64,000 nucleotides of DNA from Lelliottia nimipressuralis (GCF_004115925.1 NZ_SDDX01000008.1:1-64000), one strand, 5' to 3'. Positions 38,616 to 48,003 are shown, counted from the first letter of the stretch. Notes: generated from the letters alone by a model not told the origin. Numbers and translations: made by a program.

Positions 38616-39097
38616 TGATAAAAAAATGGCGTGTAGCAGCCCTTGGGGGGATTTGTGCCGTCATTGCGGCATTTGCATTTGTGCCTTCTGGCAAGGCTAT
38701 TCCAACTCTGAAATGCAAAGCATTCTCTACTGTCAAGATGGATGTGGAGAACGGACAACTGGTATTTTCCATCGTGGAAAGTCTGCAGTTTTACGATAAA
38801 GACAAGGGCATTATTCAGTATGAAGGATATGTAAAATCCCCCAAAGGCAGCACTTATCTGGAACGCACTGTTTATCTCACGCAGGGCGTAGAAGTTGATA
38901 ACAAGACTTATCATTTCACCATAGATAAAGTAACCCCCTCTCCCCTTGATGTCACGCCAGACGCTGACTTCGACCAGATGTGGCTGGAGATTACGGGTGA
39001 CAATGCCTCTTTAAACCTCGGCGTGAGACAGATCCGCGATAAGACCTATGTGATCAGCAGCCCCTATTCGCCGCAATTCGTTTGTGTCACGTACTGA
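38612..39097 (+). CDS. FidL-like membrane-anchored protein, partner of the ToxR-like regulator
   Basis: This 161-residue protein has one N-terminal membrane/signal helix (VAALGGICAVIAAFAFVP) and a periplasmic beta-rich domain (ENGQLVFSIVESLQFYDKDKG, GTYLERTVYL-like strand, cysteines in LKCKAF and QFVCVTY). Its place and shape match FidL/YqeJ-type proteins found after ToxR-like regulators, as ToxS follows ToxR. It probably modulates the regulator in the periplasm; this is inference. Starts within the preceding stop (ATGA). Confidence 0.7.
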   Translation: MMIKKWRVAALGGICAVIAAFAFVPSGKAIPTLKCKAFSTVKMDVENGQLVFSIVESLQFYDKDKGIIQYEGYVKSPKGSTYLERTVYLTQGVEVDNKTYHFTIDKVTPSPLDVTPDADFDQMWLEITGDNASLNLGVRQIRDKTYVISSPYSPQFVCVTY

Positions 39098-39419
39098 GTG
39101 GAAATTGTGGGTTAGATTAATTACCTATTAACCACCATTAATAAAGAACAAAAACCTATTTATGCTCTCATTCGACATATAAATTGATGGCAGTGGGGGT
39201 GAGGGTGTTTTATTGCCACTCTAACGCCGCCATGGGCCGCCAGACCTACGGTCTTAATATCGACGGAAACTTTGCGAAGAAGACCAAATAGAGTCGCCAG
39301 ATTGGCGGTACGGGTGAAGGTTTACTAAGAGATTTTTAATTGGGTATTTATCTCGTGCTCAGCGCATACATTCCAGTATTTCGGCCACACGCCTTTATTT
39401 AATTTTCAGGGTTATCAAA
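39098..39419. other. Intergenic stretch, no clear gene
   Basis: 322 bases with no convincing gene. A 34-codon plus-strand frame (39187-39291) has no ribosome site. The last 60 bases hold the presumed promoter region of the His-rich lipoprotein; no strong -35/-10 pair stands out. Confidence 0.5.
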
Positions 39420-39581
39420 ATGAAAGCTTTATTACGTCTGCTCGTTTCCACCACATTATTATGTTCTCTGACCGGCTGCGTGATGGCTGGCCCCCACGGT
39501 CATCACCATGAACCACATCATGATCAACCGCATCATCACCAGCTGATGCCATCAAAACACGGCCATCATCACGGCTGGTGA
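39420..39581 (+). CDS. Small histidine-rich lipoprotein
   Basis: A 53-residue product starts with a lipoprotein signal ending LCSLTGC (Cys20, Val at +2). The mature 34 residues carry 13 histidines in runs (GHHH, PHH, PHHHQ, GHHHGW) and almost nothing else. The mature peptide would be fixed to a membrane by lipid and could chelate zinc, nickel or copper. AGGG lies 9 bases before the ATG. No close named relative is recognised; function is inferred from composition only. Confidence 0.72.
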   Translation: MKALLRLLVSTTLLCSLTGCVMAGPHGHHHEPHHDQPHHHQLMPSKHGHHHGW

Positions 39582-39958
39582 TCGCAAGCTCACCAGCGTG
39601 TGTAGAAAGGGTTTTACGGTTAAAAACAGTCTCTTCTTTTGAGCGGAAAAAATACCGACACTGATCCTTTCACTGGCTTAAATCCGCTATCTACATTCCA
39701 GCCGGAACTCTGGAGTGAGGTATGCGTTTATTAATGTCGGGGGAAAAGGCGTAAGGCGCTAAAAGGCGGTGTTACTCCCGACCGGTGCGAAAATCTCTCT
39801 CGCACCGGGCCAGACTGCCGGCATTCCCGCTCTGTTGGCTGCTGATAAAACGGCCTTCGGCTATGCCCGGCGTTATCGCGGGTTACACGGCCAGCATTTC
39901 CCTTTCACTTGAGAATCACACACTCATTCTTCTGCGCTGCCATGCCGGTTTCGTTTTT
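39582..39958. other. Intergenic stretch with a strong hairpin
   Basis: 377 bases without a supported gene. CCGGTGCGA (39782-39790) pairs with TCGCACCGG (39800-39808), a 9-bp stem without a T run; it may mark the end of the plus-strand or the minus-strand fimbrial transcript. A 10-codon frame behind GTGAGGT at 39722 is too short to call. Confidence 0.45.
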
Positions 39959-41032
39959 TTACTGTATATCCACTGTAACCGTCACCTGGGAATTGAATAT
40001 CCCTGTTTCTGGCACATTGCCAGTCGAGTTAATCGGATAAAGCTGCATCGCACTGGTACCGGTTTGGTTGTTGTAGTTAAAGTTTACCGGGATCTCGCCC
40101 CCCTTAGGGCTGATCGGATTGTTTGAGGTATCGTCCAGGCGAATGGCGATATCTTTGTTGTCTGTTTTTACAGCCGTTGAGTCAGTCGTATCCGGCGTAG
40201 CATTAAATTCAAGGCTCACGTCTACGCCATTAGCAATGTTTGAACATTTTATTGAAAAATCGACTCTCTTTTTAGAGAACCCGGTTGGAGGCTGCCCTTT
40301 GGTGTTAAACGCATTTTGCGCAATATTACCGAAATCGATATTGATAATGTCACCCTCATTTATAACACAGGATTGAGGCACGGTAACGACTCCTGACATG
40401 GTGACTTCCGCTACATTCCTTGCAGCATAAGAACCTTTGGTGGTCGTGGCATAAAGTCTGGCCAGATAAGTTATGGGAATGATATGCTTGCCGACAAACG
40501 GACGTCTGATATAGAGCTTTACGTTCCCCTTACTTCCAGTATAAAATTTTGTATCTTTATTCATTATATTACCATGAGATACATTATTAGGAATGTCGTT
40601 AAAAGGAACGGTATAATAATTATCCTTATCCCCATCACCATCATATACCATGATTACAGTTTGATATTCGATGTTGTTATCAAGAATAAACCATTGGCTC
40701 GCATGCCCAACAGGTGCCCCCCAGGCATCCGCCTTGAAATAAAAAGTCGGCCCTGACTGATCCGTATCACATTGGGCTGTATAATAGTCGCCTAAATCCC
40801 ACTCATACACGACAGGGGTCTCACCTGTTTTATTATCCGCCGGTGACGTAATCGTTCTATTGTAGCTGAAAGAAAATTCCTTTGTAGGGTTCGAGTGGCC
40901 ACCCGTCGTACCAGGGGTGCAACGACCAGTCCCTGCTGCCGAAGCAGAACCACAAAATAATGCAGTACAGACACCCGCCAGCAGCCCTAAAATAATCACA
41001 GCCGGTGAAACTGAAGATTTATATTTCAACAT
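39959..41032 (-). CDS. Fimbrial tip adhesin, second operon
   Basis: This 357-residue secreted protein is the last gene of the leftward fimbrial operon. The signal ends near SASA, followed by a binding domain (about 35-215) and a pilin domain beginning TVPQSCVINEGDIINIDFGNI with the paired Cys in FSIKCSNIANG, ending VTVTVDIQ. The two-domain plan is that of FimH-type adhesins. Ligand unknown. ATG 41032 is preferred; GTG 41044 would add four residues. Confidence 0.86.
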   Translation of the reverse strand: MLKYKSSVSPAVIILGLLAGVCTALFCGSASAAGTGRCTPGTTGGHSNPTKEFSFSYNRTITSPADNKTGETPVVYEWDLGDYYTAQCDTDQSGPTFYFKADAWGAPVGHASQWFILDNNIEYQTVIMVYDGDGDKDNYYTVPFNDIPNNVSHGNIMNKDTKFYTGSKGNVKLYIRRPFVGKHIIPITYLARLYATTTKGSYAARNVAEVTMSGVVTVPQSCVINEGDIINIDFGNIAQNAFNTKGQPPTGFSKKRVDFSIKCSNIANGVDVSLEFNATPDTTDSTAVKTDNKDIAIRLDDTSNNPISPKGGEIPVNFNYNNQTGTSAMQLYPINSTGNVPETGIFNSQVTVTVDIQ

Positions 41033-41061
41033 AACATTACTCACAGATTAATCAGTTGTGT

Positions 41062-41742
41062 TTAAATTTGCGTGGAAAAAAGTTCACTTTTCGCACCATA
41101 GTCATTAATTGTCATCCATGACAGAACGCCGTGGAGATCAACGCCGGATAACGTGAAGTTAACGGATGAAAAAGGTGCAATTACCTTCACATCATTTAAT
41201 ATCGTCTCATTCAGTTTCACAGAGTAAAAACTGATGTAATAGGGCGTCGGATTCGCTACAGACAGCGTATTTTGCTGTAATGACCACTTCAGTTTGTTAC
41301 TGATATCGCTTGCAGGTTCGTCCAGCCCCTTAGGGCGATAAATTAATTTTATTCTGGTTTTAACGGCAAGCTCGACCGTCCCCGCTTTTTTTTCGGCTAA
41401 CGGGATAGCTTTAACACTTAACCAAAACAAGGATTCTTTATTATCCGGTAAAGATGATTGTGTTTTCATCACGCGTAAACTGCGCTGACTCTTTTTATTG
41501 ATTTTGAAAAGTGGCGGTGTCAGCACAAACGGCACGGGGGTTTTATCGGCACCTTCTACCCACGCCTGAATAAGATAAATTTGTTGTTCCGTGTTTAATA
41601 CATCTATAGCGGCAGATTTCTCGCGCGCGTCGTAAATGAGCCTTGTGCCACCTAGCGCAATTCCCGCGTTTGCGATCGCAGGGAATAAGGTAAAAATGAT
41701 GAAAGTCATAAAAAAACTTTTTACTTTTTTGCGCATAGTCAT
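41062..41742 (-). CDS. Second fimbrial chaperone, second operon
   Basis: This 226-residue PapD-like chaperone has a signal ending ANAG, followed by IALGGTRLIYDAREKSAAIDV, LPDNKESLFWLSVKAIP and KTRIKLIYRP with the Lys/Arg anchor. It is a paralogue of the chaperone encoded at the other end of the operon. Sitting directly before the adhesin, it may be dedicated to it or to the minor pilins. Noticeably A/T rich. Confidence 0.9.
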   Translation of the reverse strand: MTMRKKVKSFFMTFIIFTLFPAIANAGIALGGTRLIYDAREKSAAIDVLNTEQQIYLIQAWVEGADKTPVPFVLTPPLFKINKKSQRSLRVMKTQSSLPDNKESLFWLSVKAIPLAEKKAGTVELAVKTRIKLIYRPKGLDEPASDISNKLKWSLQQNTLSVANPTPYYISFYSVKLNETILNDVKVIAPFSSVNFTLSGVDLHGVLSWMTINDYGAKSELFSTQI

Positions 41743-41786
41743 ACTTCTTGTTAAATGCTGAGCAGCATCCTGGATGCTGCCCAGCG

Positions 41787-42299
41787 TTATTGATAGGAGA
41801 AAGAGAGTTCGACTAATCCTGTCACAGAACCCGCGGTGGCACTCCCCTGCGGGGTAACCATTCGGGATTGCAAATCCAGTACGGCATCATGTGATGGGTT
41901 GACGGTAATCGTACGAGTGGCGCCATTCCGGACAATACTGCCGCCGGTGTCTTTGATTTCAATCGCCACATGAGAACTGCTTCCCATGTTTTTAAAGAAA
42001 TCAGAGTTACTCTCGTCGGCTTCGCCCGTGAAGACGACAGAAACCGCTGTTGTCGTCACCGGGCACTCCGTCAATTTCAATGCAAAAGGCACCCAGCCTG
42101 TTGCATCCCCGCGATTACTCAGTTCGTTAGTATAAAAACTGCCCAGCGAAACATTACCATGTACCGTGTCTTCCGATAACGTACAGGGAGAGGCCACGAT
42201 ATTGGCAGATATATTCAATGCTGTTCCTTCATCGGCAAAGGCATTCGACTCCGATATAAGCAACAATGCAAAGAACGCCGTCACGATTGTTTTCACCAT
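41787..42299 (-). CDS. Minor fimbrial subunit, second operon
   Basis: This 170-residue pilin has a signal ending NAFA, an N-terminal donor strand TALNISANIV, disulphide cysteines in ASPCTLSED and KLTECPVTT, and the terminal strand LVELSFSYQ. It is shorter than the neighbouring subunit and probably an adaptor between shaft and tip adhesin. Confidence 0.85.
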   Translation of the reverse strand: MVKTIVTAFFALLLISESNAFADEGTALNISANIVASPCTLSEDTVHGNVSLGSFYTNELSNRGDATGWVPFALKLTECPVTTTAVSVVFTGEADESNSDFFKNMGSSSHVAIEIKDTGGSIVRNGATRTITVNPSHDAVLDLQSRMVTPQGSATAGSVTGLVELSFSYQ

Positions 42300-42324
42300 C
42301 CTTTGCTCACTTATCCGTAGCCGC

Positions 42325-42864
42325 TTAGCTATAGGTGAAGGTAACCTGCACAGCAGAACTTACCGCACCTGGCGCAACAGCACCTTTTTCGCTGTAGAGA
42401 CGGGCTTTAACCGTAAAGCTGACGTTCCCACTACTTACCGCGACGTTGCCATAGCTGGAGCCGTTCTTCAGGAACGTTGTGCCGTCGGTTTTCGCCAGCT
42501 GCGTACTCACGGCTTTTGAACCCCCTGACGCTGCGTTGGCATAGCCATTCGCGTCGTTGGTATCCGCAGTACCGGCGAAGGTCGCATTGACCTTAGTGGT
42601 GACGCTTGGGCAGCCCGTCAGGTTAATCGTGTAGTTGGTCGACCATGGTGAAAAGCTTTTTGCAGCCGCAATGGTGTTTGCCTGAACCTCACCCAAAGGG
42701 ATAGAAACGTTCTGTGAATCCGTCGACACGACGCAGGTTGGCGAAACGATATTCGCTTTTACGTTGATCGTGCTGTCAGCAGCAAAAGCGTTAGACCCCA
42801 TTGCACCACTAAGAGCAATCGCCGACAGCGCGAACAACGCGATTTTTTTTCCATTCATGTTCAT
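42325..42864 (-). CDS. Fimbrial subunit, second operon
   Basis: This 179-residue pilin has a signal ending NAFA, donor strand STINVKANIV, cysteines in SPTCVVSTD and LTGCPSVTT, and terminal strand VQVTFTYS. AAGGA precedes the ATG by 8 bases. It is close in plan to the duplicated pilins at 47,342 and 48,004. Confidence 0.86.
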   Translation of the reverse strand: MNMNGKKIALFALSAIALSGAMGSNAFAADSTINVKANIVSPTCVVSTDSQNVSIPLGEVQANTIAAAKSFSPWSTNYTINLTGCPSVTTKVNATFAGTADTNDANGYANAASGGSKAVSTQLAKTDGTTFLKNGSSYGNVAVSSGNVSFTVKARLYSEKGAVAPGAVSSAVQVTFTYS

Positions 42865-42901
42865 TTTTTTTTCCTTACTTACGTTGAGTTAATGTATGAA
42901 A

Positions 42902-45583
42902 TTAGTGAACTTCACAAATTTCTTTAAGACTGATGATGTCAATTTCCGCCTGACTTTCGGGGATCTGGTAATTTACCGTACACGATTCCCCAACTCCTTT
43001 ACCCCATTGCGCGAGAAGCGATCCCTTAGCCGGGAGTCCACTTAAATAAGCTTCGCCCGCTTCACCGACTAAACCTGCTGAAATTCCACCATCGTTGTTC
43101 TGGAGGGAAACAGAGGTACCAAAGGGCAAAAACTTTCCATTATTTTGTTTTATTTGCATCATTACGCGATAACCGATATGCGTAACGAATGACGCTTTAA
43201 CTACGGCACCGCGTGTCGGCACGACATCTTTGGCGCTTTCATCTAATTCCACATTCTGTCGTAAACTTGTGGTATCAAGAGAAACCGTATTTCGACGATA
43301 AGGTGAAATATACGTCAGTACCGCGTAACCCTCTTCATCGGTATGGATGCCGTTGGTATTCTTTATTCTAGTATCACCTGACCCTGGCGCAGCAACTAAA
43401 GCCACTGTCTCGCCTAAGGGTTGAGAAAGCGTGATACCGCCACTATGAACAACGGCTCCACCTTTCAAGCCATAATTCAGGCGATTAGAATATTTGTTAT
43501 AGCTATAGCCAACGTTCGCGTTACCATAACGCCCTTGATACATAATATTGGTATTGCCTGAACCGCCCTGGCCTTTATTGCCCTGGCTTTGACTCACACT
43601 GTAATTAAGGTTGTTATCATTCAGTAACGTGCCGCTTATACCCGCCTGCTGGGTGACTTGCCCATTACTGTCATGGGTCATGTTATAGGTTGCCCATGAG
43701 CCTTTCAGCCAGCGGTCTAAAGGTAACGATACACTCAGCGTAAATTGTTTATCACTATCCTGACCGGAGATATAGCTGTTATTAAACGCCAGATTATACG
43801 CAATACCGTTCCAGACATTGCTATAACCCCATTGCAACGTTTGTTCCTTTGAATCATCGCCCCAATAATCCTGTACACTGGCCGAAAAATAGAATGAACC
43901 CATCTCTTCCGGTAATGACTGGTTAATCGACCCTTCAATTTTGCTCCGCTTATGTGTACGTATATCAAATTTTGCGAGGCTGTTATCTTCATCATTAAGG
44001 TCAACAGACTCCTGAAGGGTATAGAAACCACTGGTGGAATAACGATAACCCAATAATCTAAAGTCGGTTCCGCTGTTCACAAATGATTTTGCAAACAGGA
44101 AACGATACGACTGCCCCTTCTCAGTGACACCATCAGGCAGATCTGTTTTTGCCTGTGTCACATCCAATGAAACGGCGCCAATTTCGCCTAAGTTACTCCC
44201 CACCCCGAGCGCCAGCGCAGCGTAGTTTTTACTTCCCTGCATACCGGTATACATCGTCAGGCCTTTTGCAAAGCCGTGAATCAACGTAAATTGCCCAAAG
44301 GTCGGCGTAGAACCGCCATAGCCGTCGCGGTATTCACCCGCCGTTACGCTATATTTCGTGCGCCCTTCACGCTGTAACACAGGTACTGACGCATATGGCT
44401 GGACAAAGGTTTGCAAACTTCCGTCGCTTTCCTTTACTTCCACCGTCAGATCGCCGCTGTTACCGCTGGGATAGAGATCCGAAATTTCGAATGCACCGGG
44501 TGACACATAGCTTTGATAGATAACGTATCCATTTTGGCTAATGGTGACCTGGGCGTTCGTTTTCGCGATGCCCCTGACGATGGGCGCAAACCCTTGCAGG
44601 CTGTCCGGTAGCATTTCATCGTCAGAAGCAATCTGGACGCCTCTGAACTGCTGGCCGTCAAAGATATCTGATGTGGAGAAACTATCCCCCATCACCAGCT
44701 GCGATTTTAGAAACACAATACTACGCTGCACGTAGTTATTGATGCTTTGCCACTTGCGTTCACCGTTGCTTTTATTCAGCGCGGAGTTGTTGCGATATCT
44801 CCACGGGCCGAGATTGAAACCGGAGCGTAGGTTCAGGTAATAGCTATTATCGCTGCTGTTACTTTCTGAGCCGGATTCCGAAGAGTCCGAAGAACTCGAG
44901 GAGAACGACGAACCATTATCTTTTTGCTTCTCGTTTGCGCCCGAAAAATCATAGTCGAGCAGCAGCGCGGTGATCCCATCGTCCCAGTTTTTAGGATCAA
45001 CGTAGCCCCGGGCATTTTGTGCAATCAATGCCTGTGGGATGGTAATGAGCAATCGTTGTTGCCCAAAATCAAACTCAGATGTCGCGTCTTTTACGGTAAG
45101 CAACGTCAGTGAACATTCTGCTTTAGTGGCCGCTTCCTTTGGCTTGCCTTCAGCGGCATCGCTCTCGTCGTTCGATGCTTGCTCATCGGCCTTTTTCGGA
45201 AATTTCACCCCATAAGACTCAAGCTCCTCTTGCGTAAAGCAGGGAGTAAGGCCAACCGATTTCTCTTTATCAATATCCGTACCGTTCTGTGGCGTCGCGA
45301 TAAACTCAACATAGCGGTGATCAACTTTGGCATCGTTGACAATAATATCAACCAGGTATCTCCCTGGTTGTTGACCGCCGTTGTCGGAAGCAAATGCCGA
45401 CAGGTCGGCTACGTCGCCATCAACATGTTCAAGAAATGCTGGATTGAAATTAGCTTCGGCGTAACAGCCCTGCGAAAAAGCAGCCAGGACGATGCTACCC
45501 ATAGCAAAATATCCAAATTTTTTCTTTTTATACGTATTTTTGAAAAAATTGTAATCCATTGTGGATATTTTAACGTGTGACAT
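42902..45583 (-). CDS. Fimbrial outer-membrane usher with low-complexity insertions, second operon
   Basis: This 893-residue usher has a signal ending GCYA, the N-terminal domain NFNPAFLEHVDGDVADLS, barrel/plug motifs FRGVQIASDDEMLPDSLQG and GAFEISDLYPSGNSGDL, and the C-terminal SPYRRNTVSLDTTSL and RGAVVKASFV. It is longer than usual because of two insertions: a charged stretch about 129-153 (rich in Lys, Glu, Asp, Ala) in the periplasmic domain, and a Ser/Asp/Glu-rich stretch about 217-247 just before the first barrel strands. Confidence 0.92.
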   Translation of the reverse strand: MSHVKISTMDYNFFKNTYKKKKFGYFAMGSIVLAAFSQGCYAEANFNPAFLEHVDGDVADLSAFASDNGGQQPGRYLVDIIVNDAKVDHRYVEFIATPQNGTDIDKEKSVGLTPCFTQEELESYGVKFPKKADEQASNDESDAAEGKPKEAATKAECSLTLLTVKDATSEFDFGQQRLLITIPQALIAQNARGYVDPKNWDDGITALLLDYDFSGANEKQKDNGSSFSSSSSDSSESGSESNSSDNSYYLNLRSGFNLGPWRYRNNSALNKSNGERKWQSINNYVQRSIVFLKSQLVMGDSFSTSDIFDGQQFRGVQIASDDEMLPDSLQGFAPIVRGIAKTNAQVTISQNGYVIYQSYVSPGAFEISDLYPSGNSGDLTVEVKESDGSLQTFVQPYASVPVLQREGRTKYSVTAGEYRDGYGGSTPTFGQFTLIHGFAKGLTMYTGMQGSKNYAALALGVGSNLGEIGAVSLDVTQAKTDLPDGVTEKGQSYRFLFAKSFVNSGTDFRLLGYRYSTSGFYTLQESVDLNDEDNSLAKFDIRTHKRSKIEGSINQSLPEEMGSFYFSASVQDYWGDDSKEQTLQWGYSNVWNGIAYNLAFNNSYISGQDSDKQFTLSVSLPLDRWLKGSWATYNMTHDSNGQVTQQAGISGTLLNDNNLNYSVSQSQGNKGQGGSGNTNIMYQGRYGNANVGYSYNKYSNRLNYGLKGGAVVHSGGITLSQPLGETVALVAAPGSGDTRIKNTNGIHTDEEGYAVLTYISPYRRNTVSLDTTSLRQNVELDESAKDVVPTRGAVVKASFVTHIGYRVMMQIKQNNGKFLPFGTSVSLQNNDGGISAGLVGEAGEAYLSGLPAKGSLLAQWGKGVGESCTVNYQIPESQAEIDIISLKEICEVH

Positions 45584-45622
45584 TCGCTATCTCTTGATCA
45601 TGATTCCATTGAAAAAAGAGGA

Positions 45623-46321
45623 TTATTTAATCGCAGCTTTGACAGGATTAGTGCTTCCGCCGTAATCCGTTATCGCGGTAAACTGCAATTCCTGAGCACT
45701 ACCCGCAGCAGCAGGGAACTCATACGTTGCTTCGCCTTTTGGTAAAACCATATTGACGTCTTTTACTTCGTTACCATTAATTTTTACCTGGTCTAACGTC
45801 ACCGCATACTCGGACGGGTTTTTCACCAGTAATTTATTGCCTGAGTGGAACCATTGCAGCTGCGCTGGCGCATCTTCGACTTTTGTCGTTAAGCTTGTTG
45901 GACGGTAGAAAAGCTTAATTCGTGTTTTAATCGCCAGTTGCAGCACATTCTGTGATTCGCCTTCTTCTGGCGCAGGCGGAATCGCTTTTACGTTGACCCA
46001 AAATACAGATTCACGATCGGCAGGAAGGTCGCCCGGGGTTTTGATAATGCGCAGCATATTTTCTTTGCCCGCATTTAAGCGAAATAACGGTGGCGTTAAC
46101 GAAAAGGGAACGCTTTTATTTCCGTTGCTGTCATCAACCCAGGACTGAATAAGGAAATACTGTTTTTCAGTTTTGTTAGATACGGTGAGTGACGCTTCTT
46201 TATTTTTAGCATCATATACCACTCGCGTAGAACCCACGACCACGCCACCCACAGCGAATGCAGACGGAGCCGCCGCAGCCAGCATTAAACCAGCAGCAAG
46301 ACATTTTACGTTGAATTTCAC
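45623..46321 (-). CDS. First fimbrial chaperone, second operon
   Basis: This 232-residue PapD-like chaperone has a signal ending PSAFA, followed by VVGSTRVVYDAKNKEASLTV, LPADRESVFWVNVKAIPP and KTRIKLFYRP. GTG 46321 is chosen because GAGGA lies seven bases upstream and the signal starts there; the frame is open to 46348. It lies between the major pilin and the usher, the standard place. Confidence 0.9.
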   Translation of the reverse strand: MKFNVKCLAAGLMLAAAAPSAFAVGGVVVGSTRVVYDAKNKEASLTVSNKTEKQYFLIQSWVDDSNGNKSVPFSLTPPLFRLNAGKENMLRIIKTPGDLPADRESVFWVNVKAIPPAPEEGESQNVLQLAIKTRIKLFYRPTSLTTKVEDAPAQLQWFHSGNKLLVKNPSEYAVTLDQVKINGNEVKDVNMVLPKGEATYEFPAAAGSAQELQFTAITDYGGSTNPVKAAIK

Positions 46322-46371
46322 AATTAATTCCTCAAAGGCGGGCACCAACGGATGTTGGTGCCCTGAATTAT

Positions 46372-46899
46372 TTACTTATATGCGAGCTGGAATTCAGCCT
46401 GAGAATTTGCGTGACCAGAAACAACTGGTACTGCGGTAGCGACGTAGCGCGCTTTGAACATCAGCGTATTTTGACCATCGGTCAGAGCATAGTCGGAGCT
46501 GGCCTTGTTCAGTGGAATAACGGTAGCGGAAGTCGCATCAGAAATTTCAATGCCCACGCCTTTAGCGGCACCAGACTGACCACCGATGCTTAACAGGTCC
46601 TTATTCACTTCATCACTTGAACCGCGGAAGGTGATGTTGGTGTTCTTCAGCGTGGTAGTTGAGCACTCTTCCAGAACGATTTTAAAATCTTTGTAAGCTG
46701 AAGAATCTTTCGCTTTAGCAAAGACAGAAGACTTCACCTGACCCAGGTTCACGTTCTGATTTTGCGTGTCAGTGGAAACGACGCAAGGTGCGTTGACGAT
46801 ATCACCGGTGAAATTAATGGTGCCATCGCTTGCCATAGCAGCAGAGCTAAACATGCCAGCAACGATCAGCGCAGGGACTGCTAATTTAACAAATTTCAT
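46372..46899 (-). CDS. Major fimbrial subunit, first gene of second operon
   Basis: This 175-residue pilin has a signal ending AAMA, donor strand DGTINFTGDIV, cysteines in NAPCVVSTD and LEECSTTT, and terminal strand AEFQLAYK. It has a strong AAGGATG ribosome site and first position in the operon, so it is probably the shaft protein. The gene codon use is more typical of the chromosome than the minor genes downstream, which are A/T richer. Confidence 0.88.
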   Translation of the reverse strand: MKFVKLAVPALIVAGMFSSAAMASDGTINFTGDIVNAPCVVSTDTQNQNVNLGQVKSSVFAKAKDSSAYKDFKIVLEECSTTTLKNTNITFRGSSDEVNKDLLSIGGQSGAAKGVGIEISDATSATVIPLNKASSDYALTDGQNTLMFKARYVATAVPVVSGHANSQAEFQLAYK

Positions 46900-47341
46900 T
46901 TTACATCCTTTATTTAGAGACTAACCCATTCACTTGGGAATTAATTCATGTAGTAACACAGATATAGTGGTGCAGACCTTCAGTAGAACGACTTCTGATA
47001 ACGGTTTGTGTTTAAAACCAGGTGGTGCACTCCACTGGCGCCATAATATTTAGTTGAATGAGCCTTGTCGTCATCTAATTTAAAGCACCGGTAGCCTTAA
47101 ATGCACTTCACAAAGGTAAAGTGCTGATATTACAAGGTGTTTCAAATCATTAAGCGGACCTTAATGCATGATTAAGAGACTTTATTTACGATGGAATGAT
47201 AATCTTCTTGCAGTGCGTAATATCCGTTACTTTTCTAAAGTTTCCTATATTTGTATTAAGTACCGTTCAGGAGTCTTCTCTTGTTCCCCTCGGACGTTAA
47301 TCGTTTGAATACCATCAACAAAGCTTTATTAAGGATTTATA
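46900..47341. promoter_or_regulatory. Divergent control region between fimbrial operon and extra pilins
   Basis: A 442-bp A/T-rich gap must hold promoters for the leftward fimbrial operon and the rightward pilin genes. A small inverted repeat GCACTT-N10-AAGTGC lies near 47,103-47,124. No long inverted repeats of the kind that flank invertible fim switches are seen, and no recombinase gene is near. The final 45 bases are repeated before the second pilin copy. Confidence 0.5.
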
Positions 47342-47872
47342 ATGAAGGGAAAATCTAGTCGCAAAAATACGTTAATTTCTCTGGGGTTAGTGCCCCTTGC
47401 TTTATTAGCAATGTCAGGTAATGCACATGCTGCTGATTCGACGATCAATATTACCGGCACCGTTGTGGCTTCGCCCTGTACTATAGAAGCCGTGAAAAAC
47501 GTCGACCTGGGCGATATTGATGCCACGAAGTTAGCGACTACCGGCACCTCATCTGCCTATGTGAGCTTCTCGGTCAATCTGACCGACTGCCCGGCGACAA
47601 CGACAAGCGCCACCGCTACATTCTCTGGCACCGCCTCTAATACCGATTACTATGCTAACTCGGGCACAGCAAAAAATGTTGAGGTAGAACTGGTCACCAG
47701 CTATTCCTCCGCAAATATGGGCAATGGAAAGTCAATGAACGTTACCATTGACTCTGCAACACATGCTTCATCCTATAATTTGAAAACCCATGTCAAAAAT
47801 GATGGTAAAGGCTCTGCCGTTACACCGGGCAGTGTTTCAAGTGCAATTCAAATGGCAATTGCTTACAAGTAA
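47342..47872 (+). CDS. Fimbrial subunit, duplicated copy 1
   Basis: This 176-residue pilin has a signal ending NAHA, donor strand STINITGTVV, disulphide cysteines in ASPCTIEAVK and LTDCPATTT, and terminal strand IQMAIAYK. No chaperone or usher is adjacent on this strand, so it probably uses the divergent operon's machinery. Differences from copy 2 cluster in the signal peptide and after residue 115. Confidence 0.88.
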   Translation: MKGKSSRKNTLISLGLVPLALLAMSGNAHAADSTINITGTVVASPCTIEAVKNVDLGDIDATKLATTGTSSAYVSFSVNLTDCPATTTSATATFSGTASNTDYYANSGTAKNVEVELVTSYSSANMGNGKSMNVTIDSATHASSYNLKTHVKNDGKGSAVTPGSVSSAIQMAIAYK

Positions 47873-48003
47873 GTAGACCGTTTGTTAACGCCACCACGCT
47901 GTTGCTAGCAGCATTTCTACGTACAGGAATTCGAAGCTTTTATTGCTCCAGCCTTGTATTAATCGTTTGAATACCATCAACAAAGTTTTATTAAGGATTT
48001 ATC

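Noticed and set aside
39187..39291. 34-codon plus-strand frame containing GRQTYGLNIDGNF
   Set aside because: It has no ribosome site and no recognised relative; it might be a gene remnant but support is too thin.
39785..40126. 113-codon plus-strand frame opposite the second adhesin end
   Set aside because: It overlaps the well-supported minus-strand adhesin and shows no domain.
46900..47341. Invertible promoter switch between the divergent fimbrial units
   Set aside because: No pair of longer inverted repeats and no fimB/fimE-type recombinase gene are present.
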